Assembly: GCA_030682255.1 (NCBI GenBank)
Contig: JAUXOK010000027.1
Location: 1-64,000 of the forward strand
Direction of reading: 5' to 3'
DNA: 64,000 nt
Origin: Bacteroidota bacterium
Lineage (GTDB): Bacteria; Bacteroidota; Bacteroidia; NS11-12g; UBA955
The notes below the pieces were generated by a model. The model was given only the letters and a program-made list of their open reading frames with translations. It made no database searches and had not been told where the DNA came from. The translations under genes and the position numbers were made by a program. Within the stretch, counting starts at the first letter, position 1, and every line of letters begins with the position of its first letter. Positions 25,620 to 33,219 of the stretch are shown piece by piece.

Positions 25620-27913
25620 TTAAAAGAATTGAGCAAATAACCAATTTCGGAATTTATAAAAATTTCAATTGGAACTCTGTTTCAGGATTGGTAGATTTTA
25701 GCCAAAAAAACTTATTCTACGGTTGGAACTATTCTGGAAAGACTACGCTATCAAGGATATTTTGCTCTCTTCAAAATAAAAAAATGTTTGATAGTTATTC
25801 TTCAGGAGATTTTAAAGTAGTAACTGATACGGACTCTTTTAATAAAACTAATCTTGAAGCATTTCCTTTTAAACTTTTGGTTTTCAATTCCGACTACATA
25901 AAGGATAACTTAAAATGGGAACTAGATGATAATATAAATGCCATTTTCTTTGAGGTTGGTGAGAAAGCAAAAATTTCAGAAAAAATTGATGCATTAGAAG
26001 GTGAAATTCTTAAAATAAATGGAAGCAATGAAGTAAAAGGAGAAAGAGAAAAGTTTAATATTAGTATTGAATCCTTTGAAATTTTTGAAAACACTTTATT
26101 TACAAATGAATCAAGAAGAATCAAAAATGAGGTATTTTCAAGTCTAATAGAGTTTAATAAGGGGCATTTCAAAAAACAATTGTCTCTCGTTGTACAGAAC
26201 ATTAATAGCTTTATTTTAAAAAAGGAAGAAATCGAAAGACTTAATAGAATTGTAAAAATTGAAAAACCAAAACCTGAAATAGAAACAGTTATTTTTGATT
26301 TTCAAATCAACTCCTTAATTGATGAGGCAAACAAAATATTAATTTCAGAACCTAGTAAACAAGACGTTCTACAAATATTGGAAAATAGACCAGATGCACT
26401 TCAATGGGTAAAAAAAGGATTAGAAATAAACAAGAAGAATGAAAAGTGTTTCTTCTGTGATAATATCATTTCAAAAGATAGAATTGATATTCTTAATAAA
26501 TATTATCAAAATGAAGCTGCAAAATTAAGAGAGGCTTCACAACCAATACTTGAAAGAATTAAGACAGAAAAGGAAAATTTAAAAAACATAAATTTCCCTA
26601 ATAGTATTCAAGAAATTAATGATGGCTATCAAGAACAATATGCAAAATCGAAAAAGGCTATAGATAGAGAAATTACAACGTATGTTAAAGAATTAGTTAA
26701 GGTTGAAAACCATTTAAGGCAAAAAATTGAAAATAGAATTTACGAAAAAGCAAATCCTCTAAGCAATTATGACATTGCTTCCATTGAGAAGGTAGCAGGC
26801 AATATTAACGAAATATTGAACCAGAACAATAAATTTTCCAAAGAATTTGACACAGTGATTCAGTCGGAAAGAAATAAATATATCAATTATCTCGTTGCTA
26901 GATTTTTAAAAGAAAATCAATATTTATCAAAACAAACTAAATACGATAAGGCTTTAATTGAAATTGAAAAACTAAATACCAAGGTCATTACTTATCAAAA
27001 AGAAATTGAACGATTATTGGCTTTACGAAATAGTGCAGAAGAAGGAGGGCAACAATTTGATTATTTTATTCAAAGTTTTTTAGGAAAAGATGATATCAAG
27101 ATAAAATATGATAAAAACGTTCAGAAATACAATCTATACAGAGGAAATGAAATAGCTAAGCATTTAAGTGAAGGAGAAAAAATGGCTATTTCTTTTTCAC
27201 ATTATTTAGTCACACTAAAAAGTTTAGAGCAAAAAAATGAACTAAAGGATACTATCTTATTTATTGATGATCCTATTTCAAGTTTAGATGGAAATCATAT
27301 TTTTCAAATTAACGCCATATTAAAGGATTTTTTATATGAGAAAGTTGATGACCCAAATAATGCTAGTCAAAAAATGTGGATTCAGAAGTGTAAACAACTA
27401 TTTATCTCGACTCATAACTATGAATTCTTTAATCTTTTAAAGGAAATGCCAACATCAAAAGGCTTTGGTTATGATAAAAAGAATAAAAAGGAAATACGAT
27501 ATTTTATTTCAAGAAAAGTTAATGATTCAGAAATAGTTTGTCTACCCAAAGTATATGACGATTTTAAATCTGAATATCACTATTTATTTAAACAAATATT
27601 TGAATTCAGCGAAGAATCTCTGTCAGAAAAAGTTCTAATAATGCCAAATATTTTAAGAAGATTTTTAGAAATCTATACTCTTGCAAAATATCCTAGTACC
27701 GAAGAAGTAGATGATAGAGCTACTGAAATTTGGAATAATGAAATTTCTAAAAGAATTTGTAAGCCCTTCCACTATTTTAGCCACTTTAACAATATTGATA
27801 GAATTGGGCAACATAGCGAATTACTAGCCGATATAAGCCAGTCTTGTAAGGAACTCATCAAACAACTCAAAAAGGATAAAACGCACTATAAAGCGTTACA
27901 AGCAACATTATAA
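25616..27913 (+). CDS. RloC/PrrC-like AAA_13 ATPase with zinc-hook motif
   Basis: A 765-residue SMC-like ATPase. Walker A is YGWNYSGKTTLSRI (about residues 33-46); a long coiled coil runs from about 120 to 500, interrupted by a zinc-hook-type EKCFFCDN (about 275-282); the ABC signature is LSEGEKMAISF (about 517-527) and Walker B is ILFIDDPISSLD (about 544-555). The C-terminal region includes PNILRRFLEIY and KPFHYFSHFNN. RloC/PrrC proteins are tRNA anticodon nucleases activated when DNA restriction is blocked. Here the anticodon-nuclease residues are not certain, so the effector chemistry is open. Its place after an R-M system fits the family. Confidence 0.75.
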   Translation: MIKRIEQITNFGIYKNFNWNSVSGLVDFSQKNLFYGWNYSGKTTLSRIFCSLQNKKMFDSYSSGDFKVVTDTDSFNKTNLEAFPFKLLVFNSDYIKDNLKWELDDNINAIFFEVGEKAKISEKIDALEGEILKINGSNEVKGEREKFNISIESFEIFENTLFTNESRRIKNEVFSSLIEFNKGHFKKQLSLVVQNINSFILKKEEIERLNRIVKIEKPKPEIETVIFDFQINSLIDEANKILISEPSKQDVLQILENRPDALQWVKKGLEINKKNEKCFFCDNIISKDRIDILNKYYQNEAAKLREASQPILERIKTEKENLKNINFPNSIQEINDGYQEQYAKSKKAIDREITTYVKELVKVENHLRQKIENRIYEKANPLSNYDIASIEKVAGNINEILNQNNKFSKEFDTVIQSERNKYINYLVARFLKENQYLSKQTKYDKALIEIEKLNTKVITYQKEIERLLALRNSAEEGGQQFDYFIQSFLGKDDIKIKYDKNVQKYNLYRGNEIAKHLSEGEKMAISFSHYLVTLKSLEQKNELKDTILFIDDPISSLDGNHIFQINAILKDFLYEKVDDPNNASQKMWIQKCKQLFISTHNYEFFNLLKEMPTSKGFGYDKKNKKEIRYFISRKVNDSEIVCLPKVYDDFKSEYHYLFKQIFEFSEESLSEKVLIMPNILRRFLEIYTLAKYPSTEEVDDRATEIWNNEISKRICKPFHYFSHFNNIDRIGQHSELLADISQSCKELIKQLKKDKTHYKALQATL

Positions 27914-27915
27914 TT

Positions 27916-28947
27916 ATGGCAACAATAAAAATAAACCAACAACTCAAACGAATTGAAATCAAAGAATTTGAAATCGAGAATCAAATCGTTTTCAATTACT
28001 TTGACAATCTTTCTGCAAGTGATAGAGATGATAAATTGCTAAGAGCAATTTACATTGGAGTGTTGGCTCTAATGGAAGACCGTATTTCATCTTTTCTTTC
28101 AAAAACATCCAATGAGTTGGGAACAGAGCTCGAAAGTTTGAAAATGATTTTTGAAATGAAGAAAGAACTTTTCTATAAATCAACCATCAAAGGAACTTTG
28201 GCAGAAGATGAAATTGCAGAATTTTTAAACCAATTTTTTGCAGACAAACGCCTAAAAGATAAAGCATTTTTGACAGGCAATTCAGCAGGTAATTTACCTA
28301 AAAACAAAACAGGTGATATTATCTGTGAAGTAAACGGAACACCTGATTTGAAAATAGCTATTGAGTGTAAGTTTGATAAAAGTGTTCGTTTAGGAGACAT
28401 TGAAAGCAAAGACATTTTTACACGTAAATCTGATACGGCTTGGAGCCAGTTGATAGAAGCGCAAGCCAACAGAGATAGCAAAGTAAGTTTGATAGTTTTT
28501 GATATTTCGTTAGTAGAAAACTCCATTCTAAAGAATTTTGAAAATGTAGGTTACATTGCAGGAGTTGGTTTTGTTGCAATTATAAATTCTCAAAAAGGAG
28601 ATTACAGCAATTTAGCCATTGCATATATGTTAGCGAGAGATATTGCTTTAAATGCAAGAGAAATCGAACTAGACAAAGATGTTTTGGCAATGATGGTAAA
28701 CCGTATCATTAAAGACATCAACGAAGTATTGACAATAAAATCTTTGGTTCAAAACAACATTGATAACAACAAAGCAATTTTAAAGCAATTGGAGAAATCA
28801 ATCCTTTTAATGGAATTCAATCAAGAGTATTTGAAACGCTTTTTAAGTCAAGGAACATTAACCAAAAAAGACTTGCTCGACTTTTATTCAGGGGAAGATG
28901 TAAAAGACAAATATCGTTTAATTGAAAAGGAAATTAATGAATTATAA
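27916..28947 (+). CDS. PD-(D/E)XK nuclease-like protein with coiled-coil C-terminus
   Basis: A 343-residue protein. The central part has a plausible restriction-like core: TLAEDEIAEFL (about residues 93-103), KTGDIICEV (about 130-138) and LKIAIECKFD (about 144-153), i.e. E...GD...ExK. An N-terminal helical segment and a C-terminal helical region (about 255-343) flank it. The arrangement resembles RmuC-like or R-M-associated nucleases, but I do not recognise the exact family. It starts 2 bp after the ATPase stop, so it may act as a nuclease partner of that ATPase. It shares one base with the next start. Confidence 0.6.
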   Translation: MATIKINQQLKRIEIKEFEIENQIVFNYFDNLSASDRDDKLLRAIYIGVLALMEDRISSFLSKTSNELGTELESLKMIFEMKKELFYKSTIKGTLAEDEIAEFLNQFFADKRLKDKAFLTGNSAGNLPKNKTGDIICEVNGTPDLKIAIECKFDKSVRLGDIESKDIFTRKSDTAWSQLIEAQANRDSKVSLIVFDISLVENSILKNFENVGYIAGVGFVAIINSQKGDYSNLAIAYMLARDIALNAREIELDKDVLAMMVNRIIKDINEVLTIKSLVQNNIDNNKAILKQLEKSILLMEFNQEYLKRFLSQGTLTKKDLLDFYSGEDVKDKYRLIEKEINEL

Positions 28948-29756
28948 TGCCTAAACCGAAGGGAAATAAAAATTTTATGACACTCTCACAAAAAGAGTGT
29001 TTAACGGCTTCAACTCATTTGTTAGAGAATGCCGAAGGTTTATATAATGATGCACAATTGCTTGCTAAAAATAAATCCTACGGTCGAGCTACCTCAATGC
29101 TAATCCATTCGACAGAAGAAACAATGAAGGCATTCATTCTATTTCTTGACGGTAATGGTTTTCAATTTAGAAAGAATACAAATGGCATAAACAATCTTTT
29201 TGTTAATCATAGCTTGAGATATGGTTTAGCTATGGTTTTATCAGTATTACATATATTCTCAGAGGATTTAAAATACTTTTTGCAAAGAGTTAGAAATGAG
29301 CCCAACAAACTTATGTCTTTAAGCAAAGACAAGGCTGCTTTGGAGAGCAAATTCTTGGAATACTTCAAGGAGAAAATAAAAATTGTTTTGCTTGAAGTAA
29401 TTTGGTTTTCAAAGGCAGAATTTTTGAGACAAGAAGGGTTTTATGTTGATTATGTAGATAAGATTAAAACGCCTTTAGAAATAGACGAAAACGAATATAA
29501 TGAAGTATTAGTTCGTATAAACGGAATGCGGTCTTTCGTATTATCCTTAATTGAAAGCTTTGAAAGTGATGATGAAGAATTTAATAAACATTTAGAAAAG
29601 CTAAAAAAGCAATTTTTGATAGAAGGTTGGTATCAGAAAATTGGAGGTCTAATTGAAATGTTTAGAGATAGAAAAACAAATCCATTAGAAAATTTATCAG
29701 TAGCAATAAATGAGTTTTCAAATGAAATTCAATCAAAAAAGTCATTCAATGAATAG
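28947..29756 (+). CDS. AbiV-like abortive infection protein (HEPN-type)
   Basis: A 269-residue helical protein. The N-terminal part (AEGLYNDAQLLAKNKSYGRATSML then HSTEETMKAFIL, about residues 29-66) matches the AbiV/HEPN pattern, in which an early helix is followed by an SxEExxKA motif. AbiV proteins stop phage development, probably as inactive-to-active RNase toxins of the HEPN group. The remainder is helical and unassigned. It overlaps the preceding gene by one base and is the last gene of cassette 8, immediately followed by the 3' flank hairpin. Confidence 0.6.
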   Translation: MPKPKGNKNFMTLSQKECLTASTHLLENAEGLYNDAQLLAKNKSYGRATSMLIHSTEETMKAFILFLDGNGFQFRKNTNGINNLFVNHSLRYGLAMVLSVLHIFSEDLKYFLQRVRNEPNKLMSLSKDKAALESKFLEYFKEKIKIVLLEVIWFSKAEFLRQEGFYVDYVDKIKTPLEIDENEYNEVLVRINGMRSFVLSLIESFESDDEEFNKHLEKLKKQFLIEGWYQKIGGLIEMFRDRKTNPLENLSVAINEFSNEIQSKKSFNE

Positions 29757-29766
29757 CCAACACCAC

Positions 29767-29892
29767 AGGTGTAAGCACATTTGCAATTCGCACAAGCCAA
29801 CGCACAGACCAAAAATTGCAAAAGAGCTTTCACCTTTGCCACCCGAAGGAAAATTATTTTTTAAAATCCCTTCCCTCTAAAATTTTTAAAAC
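29767..29892 (-). repeat. Defence-module flank element, 3' copy in cassette 8 (Y-X')
   Basis: AGGTGTAAGCACATTTGCAATT, read in two parts around the stem AGGTG...GCACATTTGCAATT, pairs with AATTGCAAAAGAGC...CACCT (29767-29835). X' follows: AAATTATTTTTTAAAAT and AAAATTTTTAAAAC (29850-29892). The inner stem (GCAATT) differs from 8786-8913 (GCAAAC) on both sides, so pairing is kept. With attC-9 it explains the 410-bp gap between genes. Confidence 0.75.
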
Positions 29893-29984
29893 AGCCAACA
29901 CACACGCCAGACAGAAAACAGAAACTAATAAAATGACAGCAAAAACACAGAAATACAGCGACTTGACAATGACGGAGGACAGAA

Positions 29985-30131
29985 GGCCAGCTTACAACAG
30001 CACCTATAAGAAATTGGCGGTTCGGTGGTTAAATGAAGTTCAGTTTTTAAATCAAACTTTTGTGCAGGTTGACAGTTTTGTGCTTCGAAATCGCCAACTT
30101 CTTATAGCTGCGAAACGTTGGTGGCAAGTGT
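29985..30131 (+). repeat. attC-9
   Basis: R'' TTACAAC (29992-29998) complements the start of cassette 8. R' is GTTGGTG (30117-30123). Arms CACCTATAAGAAATTGGCGG and CGCCAACTTCTTATAGCTGC: relative to attC-6 both arms change (ACAAG to ATAAG; CTTGT to CTTAT), a compensated substitution that supports selection for pairing. Confidence 0.9.
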
Positions 30132-30166
30132 AACAGACGGAAATAACATGATAAGATACAAAAACA

Positions 30167-30748
30167 ATGCAAGACATACTATTTGACTTTATATCGAAAT
30201 ACGTTTCTCTGACAGAAGATGAGAAGAACGCAATACTTTCGTTAGACATATTCCGCTCTGTTAAGAAGGGGGCTATTTTACTCAAAGAAGGACAGAAATC
30301 TCAGGATAACTATTTTGTTCTAAAAGGGTGCATACGGAAATATTACATCATAGATGGTGAAGAAAAAACTACCGCTTTTTTTACAGAAATGGAAGGTTTA
30401 ACACCCCATTGTGCAATAAATAATGCTCCGTCTGAATATTTTATAAGTTGTGTAGAGGATACAATACTAATTGTTGCAAACACAGATATGGGAGTTGAAT
30501 TAAATACTAAATTTCCTAAATTTCAACTAATGTGTGGAGTATTGTCAGAAGAACTTTTAGCTAAACAGCAAATCAATTTTGACGAGTTTAAGACTTCATC
30601 ACCTGAACAACGATACATGAACTTACTGCAAAAAAGACCAGACCTTATTCAACGTGTTCCGCAACATCAATTAGCAAGTTATTTAGGTATAAAACCCCAA
30701 TCATTAAGCAGGTTAAGAGCAAGGATTGTAGAGAAAAATAAAGGGTAG
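30167..30748 (+). CDS. Crp/Fnr-family transcriptional regulator (cassette 9)
   Basis: A 193-residue regulator with a cyclic-nucleotide-binding-type beta-roll (about residues 20-125; LKEGQKSQDNYFVLKGCIRKYY) and a C-terminal winged helix (about 140-190; HQLASYLGIKPQSLSRLRAR). The Arg-Glu pair that binds cAMP in Crp is not evident, as is usual for this Bacteroidota subgroup. It lies 84 bp before an outer-membrane protein gene, and a palindrome (30750-30773) sits between them, so it probably regulates that gene. Two similar Crp genes occur in cassettes 15 and 17. Confidence 0.85.
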   Translation: MQDILFDFISKYVSLTEDEKNAILSLDIFRSVKKGAILLKEGQKSQDNYFVLKGCIRKYYIIDGEEKTTAFFTEMEGLTPHCAINNAPSEYFISCVEDTILIVANTDMGVELNTKFPKFQLMCGVLSEELLAKQQINFDEFKTSSPEQRYMNLLQKRPDLIQRVPQHQLASYLGIKPQSLSRLRARIVEKNKG

Positions 30749-30749
30749 G

Positions 30750-30803
30750 GTTCATTTCTTAACTTTAGTGAACGAATTTAAAGAACACGCCAATCTACTT
30801 TTG
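30750..30803 (+). promoter_or_regulatory. Operator-like palindrome and promoter before the cassette 9 barrel gene
   Basis: GTTCATT (30750-30756) and AGTGAAC (30767-30773) form an inverted repeat with one mismatch. A -7 box TACTTTTG (30796-30803) follows, ahead of the ATG at 30833. A likely target is the Crp-family regulator encoded just upstream. Confidence 0.5.
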
Positions 30804-30832
30804 CAATATCGTTTAACATCAATTAAAAAGAT

Positions 30833-31456
30833 ATGCAAAAGAAAATTTTATGGATTGGACTTGCCTTAGTGCTGGCAAGCAGTTTACAGGTGAATGCACA
30901 ATATGCCAAACAAGACAGTACTTACAAACGGTGGTTCGTTGGGAGTACTTTGTTTTTATTAGGTAATTTTGATAAAGTAAATCCACCTAATTTTATTCAA
31001 CTAAATTTAGGTTATCGCATTACAGGAAAGGATGTAATTTCCCTTGAACTAAAAACTTGGAAATATGCTTGGCCACTTGGTATTAACCCTTTTTATAATA
31101 AGGCATACGGAACACTTGACGAAAAATTTCCTGGTTATATAAGAGATTATGGTTTTGCTATTGCTTATCAAAGGTATTTTTGGAAAGGGCTTTACATAGC
31201 AGTACACGTAATGCCTGCTTGGCAAACATTTATGGATGAAGACGGTAATAAGGTGGGTAATGGCTTCATGGTATTCAACACTAATCGCGTTGGCTATCAC
31301 ATTAAACTCTTTAAGGATAGGTTTTTTATAGAGCCATCACTTGGTATTGCTGGCCGACCTTATTACACTAAAATGCCTGATGGGTTCAAACAAAAAGATG
31401 ACAAGTGGCCAAAATGGACGCCTGAGCCAGGCTTGCATTTCGGATTTAATTTTTAA
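30833..31456 (+). CDS. Outer-membrane beta-barrel protein of unknown function
   Basis: A 207-residue protein with a signal peptide (MQKKILWIGLALVLASSLQV, cleavage after NAQ about residue 22). The mature part alternates short amphipathic strands (FIQLNLGYRITGKDVISLEL, IAVHVMPAW, FIEPSLGIAGR) and ends in GLHFGFNF, the C-terminal aromatic strand typical of outer-membrane barrels. It is paired with a Crp-family gene, an arrangement repeated in cassette 17. Confidence 0.75.
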   Translation: MQKKILWIGLALVLASSLQVNAQYAKQDSTYKRWFVGSTLFLLGNFDKVNPPNFIQLNLGYRITGKDVISLELKTWKYAWPLGINPFYNKAYGTLDEKFPGYIRDYGFAIAYQRYFWKGLYIAVHVMPAWQTFMDEDGNKVGNGFMVFNTNRVGYHIKLFKDRFFIEPSLGIAGRPYYTKMPDGFKQKDDKWPKWTPEPGLHFGFNF

Positions 31457-31511
31457 TAACTTAGCAATGGATTAACAAAACTGACTTTAACAAACAATAA
31501 AGACAGATAGA

Positions 31512-31817
31512 ACACCAGCCACCAACAGGCGTTTGGCAAAAAAGCGTTCCGTTTAGCGGAACAGTGGTTCATTGAACATTCTACCTCGCATCAGCTTTTA
31601 GCTTCGCTGCTACTTCGTGGTGTGGTGTATTGCCAGTTTAGTGCTCCGATCCCGCAGAATTGCGGGACGCCACTGCGCCAAGCGCCAAAACGTCAAACTG
31701 TCTAAATACCTAATGATTTGCATAAAGTATTTGGACACCTATCTTTGCAGAAATCCATTTATGCGATTTTCAGTGAAGTATTTGGGTTTTTAGACAAACT
31801 GACGTTATAGCCAATGG
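31512..31817 (+). repeat. attC-10, interrupted by a 108-bp MITE
   Basis: R'' CACCAAC (31520-31526), extended ACACCAGCCACCAAC, complements the start of cassette 9 (GTTGGTGGCAAGTGT). The R' core is split: AAAACGT (31687-31693) and GTTATAG (31804-31810). Removing 31694-31801 and one copy of ACGT restores AAAACGTTATAGCC, the standard attC end, which also matches the R'' of attC-11. The interior carries the REP-like palindrome GATCCCGCAGAATTGCGGGA. Confidence 0.82.
31694..31801. mobile_element. 108-bp MITE inserted in the R' box of attC-10
   Basis: Terminal inverted repeats CAAACTGTCTAAATACC (left) and, read inverted, CAGTTTGTCTAAAAACC (right) agree at 13 of 17 positions. The 4-bp direct repeat ACGT flanks it (31690-31693 and 31802-31805). 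The interior has a further inverted pair GCATAAA/TTTATGC. There is no coding capacity. Excision in silico regenerates a perfect attC core, which proves insertion. Confidence 0.78.
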
Positions 31818-32002
31818 TAGAAGACAACATCAAGAAAAAATGACATCAAAAAAATTAACTATCTTTGAAACCTATTATGAATAGGCTGATAAATAAAGTT
31901 AATAGGGTAACTCGATTCAATATAAAAACATACTTAAGTAATTGATTTAAAAATAAATAGGAAAAATATTTTGAAAAAGTTTATAGAATTTAAAAATAGT
32001 TG

Positions 32003-32010
32003 TAACTTTG
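32003..32010 (+). promoter_or_regulatory. Promoter -7 box for the small RNA and/or Abi gene
   Basis: TAACTTTG is an exact TAnnTTTG box. Transcription would begin about 32016-32018, just before the hairpin at 32021-32055. Confidence 0.6.
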
Positions 32011-32016
32011 CATCAA

Positions 32017-32068
32017 CAGTACCCGTTCAGCATACCGTAAGATCTGCTAGCGGGTCATTCTTTTTTTA
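32017..32068 (+). ncRNA. Putative small RNA upstream of the Abi_2 gene (abiF-RNA-like)
   Basis: ACCCGTTCAGCA (32021-32032) pairs with TGCTAGCGGGT (32045-32055) around a 12-nt loop and is followed by CATTC and seven or eight T (32060-32067), so a transcript of about 50 nt with its own intrinsic terminator is predicted, ending 6 bp before the Abi start. Conserved RNAs upstream of AbiF/AbiD-type genes are known in Bacteroidota and Firmicutes; matching this one to that class is inference. The terminator may also attenuate the Abi gene. Confidence 0.55.
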
Positions 32069-32073
32069 TAGCT

Positions 32074-32997
32074 TTGGCAAATAAAGTTCCACACTCCATA
32101 GCAGACCAAATTAATTTACTCAAACAGCGAGGAATGCTCTTCAAAGACGAGCCATCTGCAAACCACTTTTTAGAAAATATCAGTTATTACCGTCTCAAAG
32201 GCTATTGGTGGGATATGCAAGCCGACTATACCCATCACACCTTAAAACCCAATACTTACTTTGAAGACATACTAGACAGATATACTTTTGATAGACACTT
32301 ACGTTTGATACTTTTTGATGCCATAGAGCGAATAGAAATAGCATTACGCACCAAAATGATTTACCATCTGTCAATGGCATATGGTGGTTTATGGTATTTG
32401 AATCCTAATTTATTTGAAACTACACCTTTACCGTCTGACCCAAATATAACTATTTACCAAAACACGATTCTTGAACTCAAAAAAGAATTTTTTAGAAGTC
32501 AAGAAATTTTCATCAAAGACCAAAGACGAAGATATCCTAACCAAGATGCAGATGCTTGGAAAATAATGGAAGTAGCCTCAATGGGAACTTTGTCGAAACT
32601 ATACAAGAATTTAAAACACCAGTTACCCGAAAAGGCAACTATTGCCAACGAAATGGGATTAAACCTGCATAGCGAATTATCAAGTTGGTTAGAAGCAATT
32701 ACATATGTTAGGAATATTATAGCTCATCATTCCAGACTGTGGAGTAGAAATATGGTAAAAGTACCCATAGCCAATTTGAATAATCCACTTTCTGTTTGGC
32801 TGGACAAACCATTATCTCCCGTTCAAACTAAGAAACCGTTTTTAATAATTAGTGCTATGGTTTACTTGTGTAATGAAGTAACGCCAAATCATCAAATTAA
32901 AAGTAAAATATTAGCACTATTTGCAAATAATCCAAACATACCAATCTATAAATTGGGTTTTTTAAACAATTGGCAAAACCAAGGACTATGGAAATAA
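32074..32997 (+). CDS. Abi_2-family (AbiD/AbiF) abortive infection protein
   Basis: A 307-residue protein of the Abi_2 family. The N-terminal SIADQINLLKQRGMLFKDE and FLENISYYRLKGYWWDMQ (residues 7-50), DRHLRLILFDAIERIEIALR (about 74-94) and the C-terminal ITYVRNIIAHHSRLWSRNM (about 209-227, a HEPN-like RxxxxH) are typical. Such proteins halt phage growth and are probably RNases. Translation must start at the TTG at 32074 or an undetected upstream codon; no ATG precedes the conserved region. It is the only gene in cassette 10. A hairpin RNA with terminator lies directly upstream, consistent with RNA-controlled expression or activity. Confidence 0.85.
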   Translation: MANKVPHSIADQINLLKQRGMLFKDEPSANHFLENISYYRLKGYWWDMQADYTHHTLKPNTYFEDILDRYTFDRHLRLILFDAIERIEIALRTKMIYHLSMAYGGLWYLNPNLFETTPLPSDPNITIYQNTILELKKEFFRSQEIFIKDQRRRYPNQDADAWKIMEVASMGTLSKLYKNLKHQLPEKATIANEMGLNLHSELSSWLEAITYVRNIIAHHSRLWSRNMVKVPIANLNNPLSVWLDKPLSPVQTKKPFLIISAMVYLCNEVTPNHQIKSKILALFANNPNIPIYKLGFLNNWQNQGLWK

Positions 32998-33187
32998 CCA
33001 CTGGCTATATCAGGCGTTTGGCTCAATGGCGGGTGACGTGGTTAATTGAACATTCTACCTCGCATCAAGTTTTAGCTTCGCTGCTACTTCGTGGTGTGGT
33101 GTGTTTATCTCGGCTGAGCCGAGATGCTTCGATCCCGCAGAATTGCGGGACGCTTCTTCGCCAAGTGCCAAAACGTTATGAGAAATT
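32998..33187 (+). repeat. attC-11 (R'' box altered)
   Basis: R'' reads CTATATC (33005-33011) rather than ending AAC; otherwise CCACTGGCTAT complements the start of cassette 10 (ATAGCCAATGG). R' is GTTATGA (33175-33181). The loop region holds the palindromes TCTCGGCTGAGCCGAGA (33109-33125) and GATCCCGCAGAATTGCGGGA. Confidence 0.8.
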
Positions 33188-33219
33188 TTAGAAAAACATA
33201 TACATCATAAAATCAATTG

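Larger units (their letters stand above)
19628..30117 (+). mobile_element. Cassette 8: 10.5-kb multi-gene defence cassette
   Basis: Starts TTGTAAGCAAGCC and ends with R'' GGCCAGCTTACAAC (29985-29998), complementary except two bases. It contains nine co-directional genes packed with overlaps or gaps below 12 bp: XRE, type IIG R-M, N6-methylase, WYL, KTSC, WYL-like, RloC-like ATPase, nuclease, AbiV-like. The internal hairpin pair at 19742-19854 and 29767-29892 brackets them, as in cassette 1. No second attC was found inside, so it appears to be a single unit. Confidence 0.8.

Noticed and set aside
29816-30133. 105-codon + strand frame
   Set aside because: Made of flank element and attC-9 sequence.
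32970-33191. Frames through attC-11, attC-12 and attC-13 (also 37072-37350 and 37698-37904)
   Set aside because: Similar peptides (for example ASLLLRGVV) arise because the repeats are similar; they are attC translations, not genes.
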